A DNA stretch of 8,163 nucleotides from an uncultured Litorilinea sp. (GTDB lineage Bacteria > Chloroflexota > Anaerolineae > Caldilineales > Caldilineaceae). Both the position numbers and the translations under genes were made by a program. The notes beneath the pieces are model-generated. The model saw only the letters and a program-made list of their open reading frames with translations, searched no databases and was not told where the DNA came from. The DNA is taken from contig CAMPHP010000107.1 in the NCBI GenBank assembly GCA_946885925.1, positions 1-8,163 of the forward strand. Reading direction: 5' to 3'. Shown piece by piece: positions 1-5,716 of the stretch (the stretch's first letter is position 1; every line of letters starts with the position of its first letter).

Positions 1-70
1 GTTGAGAGCACAATGAGCAACGCCCCAACCGGGCAGATCCGGTTGGGGCGTTGCGCATTGTGCTCTCAAC
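1..70. terminator. Very long hairpin at the 3' end of the DHDPS-family gene
   Basis: Two 32-nt arms (1-32 and 39-70) are reverse complements except for one position (A16 against G55) and enclose a 6-nt loop (GCAGAT, 33-38). The inner half is GC-rich. The stop codon of the minus-strand gene (66-68) lies inside the outer arm, so the structure starts at the very end of translation. It is most simply a transcription terminator or 3'-end stabilising structure for that gene. Whether a U-tract follows on the minus strand cannot be seen, because the arm reaches base 1 of the window and may extend beyond it. Confidence 0.7.
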
Positions 71-1004
71 TCACCGCAACACTCTCGCGCGCAAAAACCC
101 GCATCAAATTGTCAATCAGGAACTCAACATGCTTCAGCACGGCATTGCTCGGCGTCATCGTGAGTTGGCGCAGATTGGCAAAGTCGAAGATGCCGCGGCG
201 AACCAGGATGCGCTTCTCTACCTGTAAGAACAACTCGAAATCCTGCAAGGTGAAATTCATCATTGGCAAGAGCGCAGCGAAAAGATCATAGGCGCGCTCA
301 TCGTTACCGGCTTTGCGTGCCTTGTATACCCTGTCCAGCAAATCGCAGTAGGGCACACCGGGCATGATGCCCACGATACCAGCCGGAATTGCTTCGAGCA
401 TGTAATAGCCGCCCCAGCCTTCGAGGATGCCCACCTGATTGCCGACCTTGTCTTGAATTCGCACCAGTTTGTCGATAATCATTGGCTCCTCCAACTTGGC
501 GTAGAGGAAGTTGGGATGTTGCTTGTGCATCTGCTCGATAAAGTCGGCGTCAATGGTGGCTTTTCCGGGGGCAAAGTCTTGGATCAGCACGGGGATAGAG
601 ACGGCATCAGCGATGGTGCCGCAGTAGCGCAGCAGATCGGCGTCGGTGGTGCCAAACTGGCGCGGGATAGCGAAACTGATAACATCCGCGCCCATTGCCT
701 CATAGCGGCGGGCTAGGCTAGCCGCGACCTTGCTCGAAGCGTGGTTGGCCTGGGCGATAACAGGGATGCGCTGCTGGTTGGCCTCAATGGCGATGCCGAT
801 CACCTGTTCACGCTCGGCTTCCGACAGTTTGTAAAACTCACTGGCGTAGGCGGGCAGGCACAACGCGGCCATTTGGCTTTGGCAGACGAAATCCACGCAT
901 CTGCGTAGTGAAGCCTCGTCAATCGATTCATCATCCTGAAAAGGAATGGGTATCACCGGCACTACGCCGTTGATTTGGGTCGTGCCGTTCAAACGTTTAG
1001 CCAT
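66..1004 (-). CDS. DHDPS/N-acetylneuraminate lyase superfamily protein (aldolase/hydratase-like)
   Basis: 312 residues, close to the usual ~300 of class I (Schiff-base) TIM-barrel lyases of the DapA/NanA/KDG-aldolase superfamily. The opening (NGVVPVIPIPFQDDESID, residues 12-29) is the family start 'G..PV.TPF..D..ID'. The Schiff-base lysine is likely K170 in FLYAKLEEP. Two signatures are unusual. The GTTGE-type loop that binds the pyruvyl carboxylate reads PAYASE (51-56). The strand that normally carries YN.P with the catalytic Tyr reads IQDFAP (141-146), with no Tyr. The enzyme therefore keeps the fold and lysine but probably not textbook dihydrodipicolinate synthase chemistry; substrate unknown. 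The ATG at 1004 follows an AAAGGA-like site (minus strand, 1015-1020). It is divergent from the Gfo/Idh/MocA gene, which suggests shared control and a sugar-acid catabolic role (inference). It ends inside the hairpin at 1-70. Confidence 0.85.
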   Translation of the reverse strand: MAKRLNGTTQINGVVPVIPIPFQDDESIDEASLRRCVDFVCQSQMAALCLPAYASEFYKLSEAEREQVIGIAIEANQQRIPVIAQANHASSKVAASLARRYEAMGADVISFAIPRQFGTTDADLLRYCGTIADAVSIPVLIQDFAPGKATIDADFIEQMHKQHPNFLYAKLEEPMIIDKLVRIQDKVGNQVGILEGWGGYYMLEAIPAGIVGIMPGVPYCDLLDRVYKARKAGNDERAYDLFAALLPMMNFTLQDFELFLQVEKRILVRRGIFDFANLRQLTMTPSNAVLKHVEFLIDNLMRVFARESVAVS

Positions 1005-1174
1005 GATCGAGGATCCTTTGTGGTGAGTTAGAAATTATAAAACTATGCATTATTGGTGGATAGAATAGCCCAACATCCTGTTGTACTATACAATTCAATC
1101 CTACCTGATCTCCCATAAAATCAAGGTCACAGATACAGATCCAAAAAAGTACACACCGGAATTAGGAGAGCTTT
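1005..1174. promoter_or_regulatory. Divergent intergenic control region
   Basis: This 170-bp spacer is clearly more AT-rich than its flanking genes and separates two divergently read genes, so it must carry promoters for both. The best visible element is a perfect TATAAT on the minus strand (1034-1039), about 30 bp upstream of the DHDPS-family start. No good -35 sits at 16-18 bp from it. No convincing sigma-70 pair is seen for the plus-strand gene, although TACAAT (1089-1094) could act as a -10. Confidence 0.5.
1081..1093. promoter_or_regulatory. Candidate operator palindrome TTGTA-N3-TACAA
   Basis: A perfect 5-bp inverted repeat with a 3-bp centre lies near the middle of the divergent spacer, 82 bp upstream of the Gfo-type start and 77 bp upstream of the DHDPS-type start. 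It overlaps the possible TACAAT -10. Short palindromes with outward GT and AC dyads are typical of GntR-family operators, which often control sugar-acid genes. No regulator gene is in the window, so the assignment is inference. Confidence 0.3.
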
Positions 1175-2344
1175 ATGAGTAAGTACCGTACCGCCGTTAT
1201 CGCTTGCGGCATTATTGCGCGCGTGCATGCGCGCGGGTGGCTCGGTGTCCCCGGCCAACCAACCGAGATTGCTGCAATTGCCGACACAAACCCAGATGCC
1301 CGGCGCGAGTATGGCGACTTCTTTAAGGTTGGCGAAGAGCACCGCTATGCCGACTACCGCGAGATGCTCGACCAGGAGCGACCAGACTTTGTTGATGTCT
1401 GTTCTTGGCACCAGCAGCATGCAGAAATGGTCATCGCTGCGGCCGCGCGACGGCCCAAGGCGATCATCTGCCAGAAGCCAATGGCGGTCGATCTAGGCGA
1501 AGCGGACGATATGCTGACTGCCTGTGAGCGCAATGGTGTCAAGCTGATCATCGCCTACCAGCGTCCCCACCACGCTACCTGGCTCAAGGCACGCGATTTG
1601 ATCCGGGAAGGTGTGATTGGTAAGGTCACCCAAATCCAGTTGGACGATGGCGGCAACATCCTAAACACGAACTCCCACAACATCCGTCTCGCGCTCTTCT
1701 TGATGGACGAGCCACAAGTCGAGTGGGTGATGGGTACTGCCGAGCGCACAACCGACCAGGTCGAGCGCGGCTTGCCAGCGGAAGATGCTTGCCTGGGGCT
1801 GGCTGCGTGTGATAATGGCGCGACCATCTTGATCCAGGGCAACTTGGTGCGTGGACTTGGGCAGGGCTGCCGGGTAATCGGCACTGAAGGAATCATGGAG
1901 TTCGATACGACCCGCCACCCGGACAGCGAGATCCCGTCGGACGCGCCGATGTACATGCCCGAAGGCCCATCGGCCCGCTACAACTACGAAATCGGTACAG
2001 TGCGATACCTCAACTCGTCATCGAACGGGTGGCAGCAGATCGAAGCACCATGGCATGATGCCTGGGCGCACCAATGCCAAGAGGCGATTGACTGGGTCGA
2101 AGGCCGGATCGAGAACCCGATCAGCGGCGCAGATCGGGCGCGCGCTGTCCAGGAAATCATGATGGCGCTCTTTGAATCAGCGCGCAAGCGACAGCGGATC
2201 TACCTGCCGCTAAAGACGCGTGTGAACCCACTCAAGCTGATGGTCGAGAACGGCGATCTGCCGGTCGAGTGGCCCGGACGCTACGAACGCCGCGCCCGGA
2301 TCGTGCGCGGTGAGGCCATGTCCTGGCACCAGACGCAGAAATAA
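1175..2344 (+). CDS. Gfo/Idh/MocA family oxidoreductase
   Basis: 389 residues, normal for NAD(P)-dependent sugar/inositol dehydrogenase-like proteins of this family. The N-terminal Rossmann domain (about 1-125) starts KYRTAVIACGIIARVHARG. The usual GxGxxG/A loop reads A10-C-G12-I-I-A15, so the first glycine is alanine. The family EKP motif reads QKP (Q100-K101-P102), keeping the catalytic lysine. The C-terminal alpha/beta domain follows (GVIGKVTQI at about 146-154), and H168 in NSHN is a candidate for the catalytic His in the D..xH segment. It probably oxidises or reduces a sugar, sugar acid or cyclitol; the substrate cannot be read. Start: ATG at 1175 with a strong AGGAGAG (1164-1170). It is followed by a long perfect hairpin. 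Divergence from the DHDPS-type gene suggests a functional pair. Confidence 0.9.
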   Translation: MSKYRTAVIACGIIARVHARGWLGVPGQPTEIAAIADTNPDARREYGDFFKVGEEHRYADYREMLDQERPDFVDVCSWHQQHAEMVIAAAARRPKAIICQKPMAVDLGEADDMLTACERNGVKLIIAYQRPHHATWLKARDLIREGVIGKVTQIQLDDGGNILNTNSHNIRLALFLMDEPQVEWVMGTAERTTDQVERGLPAEDACLGLAACDNGATILIQGNLVRGLGQGCRVIGTEGIMEFDTTRHPDSEIPSDAPMYMPEGPSARYNYEIGTVRYLNSSSNGWQQIEAPWHDAWAHQCQEAIDWVEGRIENPISGADRARAVQEIMMALFESARKRQRIYLPLKTRVNPLKLMVENGDLPVEWPGRYERRARIVRGEAMSWHQTQK

Positions 2345-2360
2345 CGCAGCAATAAGGACT

Positions 2361-2415
2361 ATAGACGAAATCGCCATTCCGCGCCCGAGGGCGCGGAATG
2401 GCGATTTCGTTCTAT
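2361..2415 (+). terminator. Long perfect hairpin downstream of the Gfo/Idh/MocA gene
   Basis: The arms 2365-2386 and 2389-2410 are a perfect 22-bp inverted repeat around GA (functionally a small loop). They extend outward to 2361 and 2415 with a single bulged base (T at about 2411). The structure begins 17 nt after the stop codon. It is followed by a mixed sequence rather than a T-tract, so it is a strong hairpin but not a classical intrinsic terminator. It probably acts as a terminator or a 3' stabiliser. Confidence 0.7.
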
Positions 2416-2835
2416 CGGGTACGCAGCAATTTGGGTCAGCGATATACGACTAGCTCCAGATCACAATTGATGGGAGAGTTACGGCGTAATGAATTGGTAT
2501 CCCTAGCCATGTGGCAAGCAGTAGAACTCACCAGGTGGCTGATGTAACAGCCGTAATTTTTGGCTATACTAATCAAACTAGGGCTACTGGTTGTTACAGA
2601 TGTCCTCTGCAGTTATCGCATTTGCGCGTATCCCGATGGAGAAGATTCACGCAGGAAAAAGAGACTCCACAATGACGGATACGGAAATCCAACAAGCCGG
2701 ACTGCGTGAGAGTGAGCGGGCTCGGAAGTGGTGACGCTCCAAGGACTGGTGACGAGCGCCGTGGGTGCGGTTTTCTCCACACGACGGTTGGAAAGCATGC
2801 GCCACGGCTGGGCAGGTGCGGATGAAGAGAGATTG

Positions 2836-2908
2836 CGTTGCGCTGATCTTGCGAGGCTAACGCTTCGTTAGTTTTGGTGCAACGAGCGACGAAAGCCGCA
2901 AGAAGGAG
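2836..2908 (+). promoter_or_regulatory. Possible structured leader reaching the ribosome binding site
   Basis: Three pairings are visible. A 6-bp hairpin CTAACG/CGTTAG (2857-2862, 2866-2871) is followed by TTTT. CGTTGC (2836-2841) pairs with GCAACG (2879-2884). TCTTGCG (2847-2853) pairs with CGCAAGA (2897-2903). The last two cross, so they are either a pseudoknot or mutually exclusive. The last pairing touches the AAGGAG site (2903-2908). This could be translation or attenuation control of the gene at 2918, but no known RNA class is recognised and the stems are short enough that chance is possible. Confidence 0.3.
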
Positions 2909-2917
2909 TCTGGAGAG

Positions 2918-3652
2918 ATGGCACACGATAAGACGGCATACGACACCCATATCTACGGTGAAGTCAACAACAAGACCGATTTGAAGAAGATCTTTCAAAA
3001 GATTCGCCAGGACGTTGAAGAGGCCGAATCGCGGCCGGATCTGACCGAGTTGTACAGACGGGCGGGCTACCTGGTCACTCTCACCCACTCCCCGGGCTGG
3101 GAGGAAAAGTTCGGCCCGGAGATCGCCGACCTGCGCAAGGTCGCTGAGGAGGAGTTTCGCACGACGGCGCGCAAGATCAATCGCCGCGCCGAGGAGATTG
3201 GCACCGAAGCGAACTACGACGAAACCTGGGGAAATGAACATCACTATAAGCCGACCGAGTCAAAATATAAGGGTGGCGCCAAGGTCATGTACTTGACCTA
3301 TGACCTGCCACACAAAACCCGTGGCAATGGCCAGGCGCTTTACCCACACGTTAAGCGCGTCTATATTCCGGGGGAGGTCAAGAACTGGCAGATCGGCACA
3401 TTTGAGAAGCGCTCCGGCAAGAAAGTGTACGGCGTGAAGATCGAGTACGAGAAAAGCCGCGAAGGATACGTGCGGAAGGGCTACACGGCCACCCGCGGCA
3501 CTACCCGGTATCAGGTTCCGCCCGCGCGGATCAAGGGAAGTAAAGTGACCTTCTCCAAGATTGTAGAAATCCCAGAGGATGCGCAAAACGTACAGCTCCA
3601 TACGGGGGAGCTTCCCCAGAGGTATCAAGCGGCACTTCAGGACGTTCGCTAG
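2918..3652 (+). CDS. Unrecognised lysine/arginine-rich protein
   Basis: 244 residues with no family I recognise. The N-terminal part (about 20-100) is strongly charged and looks helical, with alternating acidic and basic runs (DLKKIFQKIRQDVEEAESRP, EEEFRTTARKINRRAEEIG). A Gly/Tyr-rich linker (about 100-122) follows. The C-terminal part (about 122-230) looks beta-rich and aromatic (KVMYLTYDL, HVKRVYIPGEV, KVYGVKIEYE, RYQVPPARI). There is no signal peptide and no membrane segment, so it is probably cytoplasmic. The basic character would fit nucleic-acid or ribosome binding, but no catalytic motif is seen. Coding is supported by wobble-position GC preference, a good AAGGAG site 9 nt before ATG 2918 and a second GGAGAG next to it. 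The gene stands alone: 573 bp without a gene upstream and 196 bp downstream. Confidence 0.8.
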   Translation: MAHDKTAYDTHIYGEVNNKTDLKKIFQKIRQDVEEAESRPDLTELYRRAGYLVTLTHSPGWEEKFGPEIADLRKVAEEEFRTTARKINRRAEEIGTEANYDETWGNEHHYKPTESKYKGGAKVMYLTYDLPHKTRGNGQALYPHVKRVYIPGEVKNWQIGTFEKRSGKKVYGVKIEYEKSREGYVRKGYTATRGTTRYQVPPARIKGSKVTFSKIVEIPEDAQNVQLHTGELPQRYQAALQDVR

Positions 3653-3659
3653 GATACGT

Positions 3660-3690
3660 GGGCGTACATGTGCTAAGGTTTCGTACGCCT
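3660..3690 (+). terminator. Weak hairpin after the unrecognised gene
   Basis: GGCGTAC (3661-3667) pairs with GTACGCC (3683-3689), with one further G-T pair outside and a 15-nt loop. It lies 7 nt after the stop codon. No T-tract follows, so its role as a terminator is uncertain. Confidence 0.35.
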
Positions 3691-3768
3691 CCTCACAACT
3701 AGAGCGTGTTATGCACTTGACAGTCTGAGTATGCTGAAAGGATGATACGTTCTAGACTTGACCTAAGA

Positions 3769-3797
3769 TTGATTTGTAGAGCGTATGGGCCTACAAT
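3769..3797 (+). promoter_or_regulatory. Sigma-70-like promoter for the MpaB-type gene
   Basis: TTGATT (3769-3774, 4 of 6 to TTGACA) and TACAAT (3792-3797, 5 of 6 to TATAAT) are separated by exactly 17 bp. This gives a predicted start near 3804 and a leader of about 45 nt before ATG 3849. A second candidate lies just upstream: a perfect TTGACA (3717-3722) with GATGAT (3741-3746) at 18 bp. The surrounding DNA is AT-rich relative to the genes. Confidence 0.5.
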
Positions 3798-3848
3798 ACG
3801 TTCTGCTTGTTTCTGGATAGTTCGAGTTGATGACCAAAGAGTGGATTT

Positions 3849-4661
3849 ATGGCATGGTTTGTTCAACCTGATTCAATTGTGCGGCGAATCTGGGGCGATG
3901 CCGATGTGGTGCTGCTCATTTTCGGGGGTGCTGCTGCCGAGTTCGCGCTGAATCGCGCAGTCGACTGGCTCTTCTTCACAGGTAAAATACCTGCCGATCC
4001 GATAGGTCGTTTCTTTTCGACGGTCTCTTACGCACAAGGTATTGTCTTTGCCGATCAGGCCCAGGCAGATCGCACGCTGGCGCGCATCAATGCGATCCAC
4101 GGAGCAGTTGAACGGCAGCGAGGCGACTACATTCCAGAGTGGGCATATCGAGACGTGCTCGATATGCTGATCGCCTATTCGGAGCGTGCGTTTCACTTGC
4201 TTTACCGGCCTCTCACAGCCGATGAACAGGAAGAACTCTACAATACGTTCCTGCGCGTGGGAATCGCACTGCACATTCCCGACCTACCACCCGATTACAA
4301 AGGCTGGGAGCTTGCTCGACAGCGTCACCTCGAGGAAGACCTAGCCTTCAGTCCCTATACGACGGCGTTGTACGCAGCTTACCGGCGCGATCTGGGTCCC
4401 TGGCGATATACCCTTCTGCGGCAAATCCAGGCGATGTTGGTCCCGGAGCGTGTGCATCAACTTCTTGGCCTACCAAGGTTTGTCTGGGTGCGCCCTGCGA
4501 TTTCGCTCTATGCTACGCTCGGACGGCTAGGTCTCCGCTCCCTAATCCAACTCGGGCTTATCCCATCCCAACACCTTGCCGCGGTACAACGCCTTCACGC
4601 TCCTTCATCAAAGCAGAAGTCTACACCCCACGCACCAACATCTGGGCACTTCACCACCTGA
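3849..4661 (+). CDS. Oxygenase MpaB family protein (DUF2236)
   Basis: 270 residues, close to the 250-300 of bacterial DUF2236 proteins, the all-helical family that includes fungal MpaB and the haem-containing rubber oxygenase Lcp. Recognisable segments in order: the N-terminal I.R.IWGDADVVLLIFGG (about 10-27), the DPIGRFFSTVSYAQGIVF block (50-67), ARINAIHGAVE (78-88) with the conserved His84, AYSERAFHLLYRPLTADEQE (109-128), and the C-terminal helix LLRQIQAMLVPERVHQLLGL (189-208). In many members the first helix carries a His (roughly QLAHP.VA.GV..HS); here it reads EFALNRAVDWLFFTG, without one. Haem binding and substrate are therefore uncertain. ATG 3849 has only a weak GAGTGG site, but the family N-terminus starts right there. 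It reads in the same direction as the dioxygenase gene downstream, with a 124-bp gap containing a hairpin. Confidence 0.8.
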   Translation: MAWFVQPDSIVRRIWGDADVVLLIFGGAAAEFALNRAVDWLFFTGKIPADPIGRFFSTVSYAQGIVFADQAQADRTLARINAIHGAVERQRGDYIPEWAYRDVLDMLIAYSERAFHLLYRPLTADEQEELYNTFLRVGIALHIPDLPPDYKGWELARQRHLEEDLAFSPYTTALYAAYRRDLGPWRYTLLRQIQAMLVPERVHQLLGLPRFVWVRPAISLYATLGRLGLRSLIQLGLIPSQHLAAVQRLHAPSSKQKSTPHAPTSGHFTT

Positions 4662-4689
4662 TGCTGCGCCCGGCTCGAGTTGATTTTGC

Positions 4690-4706
4690 CGAGTGATCTT
4701 CACTCG
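4690..4706 (+). terminator. Short perfect hairpin after the MpaB-type gene
   Basis: CGAGTGA (4690-4696) and TCACTCG (4700-4706) form a perfect 7-bp stem with a TCT loop, 28 nt after the stop codon. It is followed by TATTA rather than a run of T. It could be a weak terminator separating the two plus-strand genes. Confidence 0.35.
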
Positions 4707-4739
4707 TATTACGCACGCAAAGAACAGAAAGAGTCTCTT

Positions 4740-4767
4740 AAAACCAATCCAATAAAACCAATCCAAA
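4740..4767. repeat. Two tandem copies of a 14-bp AT-rich repeat upstream of the dioxygenase gene
   Basis: AAAACCAATCCAAT (4740-4753) is followed directly by AAAACCAATCCAAA (4754-4767), matching 13 of 14 bases. The second copy ends 4 nt before the purine-rich ribosome binding site (AGGAGGAAGAGGG, about 4773-4785). The position in the leader suggests either a binding site for a regulator or a recent slippage duplication. Confidence 0.7.
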
Positions 4768-4785
4768 TCTAGAGGAGGAAGAGGG

Positions 4786-5643
4786 ATGAATGCTGCTCGC
4801 GTAGATGATCGTGACTGGTCCACCTTGAGCCTGGGCGAACAGATTTATCAGATTGAGGTGGAAGGCTATCTGGTTCTGCCCGACTTGCTTTCGCCAGAGC
4901 AGATTGCCCGCTTGAAGCAGGAGACGGCTGCCATGCAGACCCGCGCTGTGGATTACAGTGATAAGCAACAGGTGCGGCCTGGCGTTCAGTTTGAGGGTGG
5001 GGCCATCACCGACCTGATCGCCCATCCACCCACAATCGCCTTTTTGCGCGATCTCTTTGGCGACGAGATCGTGTTGATGTCCTATGCTTACGCTCGTTCG
5101 GAGCCTGGTCACCCCGGGATTAGCATCCACACAGACGGCCAGCCCTATGGTTCGGAGATCTTCGGGTATGAGGGCAGTTGCCCCTTTATGATCCGCGTGC
5201 TCTACTATCTAGACGACCTGACGCCAGAGGTTTCACCCTTCCTGGTGGTGCCGCGTTCCCACCTTTCCTTCCATGCTGACGCCAACCCCTACAAGCGCTA
5301 TGCCGCCCACCCGGAACAGGTGATGGTAACCGCCAAAGCTGGCTCAGCTGTGCTGCTCAACCACAAAGTCTTTCACGGCAACTTTCCCAATGTGGGCAGC
5401 TATGCCCGCGAGATGCTGGCGATTGCCTACCGTCCCAAATGGGCTGGCCCAGTAGCCGAAAAGGTTGCACCCTGGCCCGCGGAGGAGATAGCAAAGCTGC
5501 CCGAAACGGTCAAACCCTTCTTTATCGACCGCAATACACGCATTTGGGACTTTGGCGGCGGCAACAAGCCAGCCAACATGGCAAGCGAGGCACCGGGCAT
5601 CAGCCCTACCCGCTGGAAGCGCAATGGGGTTCCGCGATCATAG
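4786..5643 (+). CDS. Phytanoyl-CoA dioxygenase (PhyH) family Fe(II)/2-oxoglutarate oxygenase
   Basis: 285 residues, normal for bacterial PhyH-type enzymes. The family entry segment EVEGYLVLPDLLSPEQIARL (24-43) is clear. The facial triad is H115-T-D117 (GISIHTDGQP) with a distal His at H197 in VFHGN, and R208 (SYAREMLAIAYRP) is placed to hold 2-oxoglutarate. VVPRSH (154-159) is another family hallmark. It should use Fe(II), O2 and 2-oxoglutarate to hydroxylate an organic substrate in the cytoplasm; the substrate is unknown and need not be a CoA ester. ATG 4786 has a very strong purine-rich site directly upstream; an out-of-frame ATG at 4790 is not used. It converges on the enolase-superfamily gene, with 73 bp between. 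Confidence 0.92.
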   Translation: MNAARVDDRDWSTLSLGEQIYQIEVEGYLVLPDLLSPEQIARLKQETAAMQTRAVDYSDKQQVRPGVQFEGGAITDLIAHPPTIAFLRDLFGDEIVLMSYAYARSEPGHPGISIHTDGQPYGSEIFGYEGSCPFMIRVLYYLDDLTPEVSPFLVVPRSHLSFHADANPYKRYAAHPEQVMVTAKAGSAVLLNHKVFHGNFPNVGSYAREMLAIAYRPKWAGPVAEKVAPWPAEEIAKLPETVKPFFIDRNTRIWDFGGGNKPANMASEAPGISPTRWKRNGVPRS

Positions 5644-5676
5644 AGTCAGGGTGTATCTCACGCGGGGAGCCGGAGC

Positions 5677-5694
5677 GCCGCCATCTGTGGCGGC
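5677..5694. terminator. GC-rich hairpin between convergent genes
   Basis: GCCGCCA (5677-5683) and TGGCGGC (5688-5694) form a perfect 7-bp stem with a TCTG loop. It lies between the stop codons of the convergent dioxygenase and enolase-family genes, so it could end transcription from both sides. There is no T-tract on either side. Confidence 0.45.
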
Positions 5695-5716
5695 ACTGCC
5701 AGCAAGAGGAATGTGA

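Larger units (their letters stand above)
2345..2917. other. 573-bp gene-free stretch
   Basis: After the hairpin at 2361-2415 no convincing gene is found up to 2918. Visible elements: an 11-nt near-palindrome TTACGGCGTAA (2479-2489); a short stem GGCTG/CAGCC (2537-2541, 2548-2552) followed by AATTTTT, which resembles a weak intrinsic terminator; a TATACT -10-like hexamer (2565-2570) without a good -35; a 44-codon open frame (2600-2734) with no ribosome binding site; and a distal part rich in possible pairings close to the next gene. It could hold a long 5' leader or a decayed gene. Confidence 0.5.

Noticed and set aside
2732..2752. Recoded UGA (selenocysteine or Trp) in the 2600 frame
   Set aside because: Two close UGA codons but no selenocysteine hairpin pattern or homologous protein is recognised, and all other genes in the window use TGA as a normal stop.
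2594..3244. 216-codon minus-strand open frame
   Set aside because: It lies antisense to the start of the 2918-3652 gene and its leader, has low-complexity composition and resembles no family; the plus-strand gene has far better translation signals.
3742..3951. 69-codon plus-strand open frame before the MpaB-type gene
   Set aside because: It overlaps the predicted promoter and the true start at 3849 in another frame, with no ribosome binding site or recognisable sequence.
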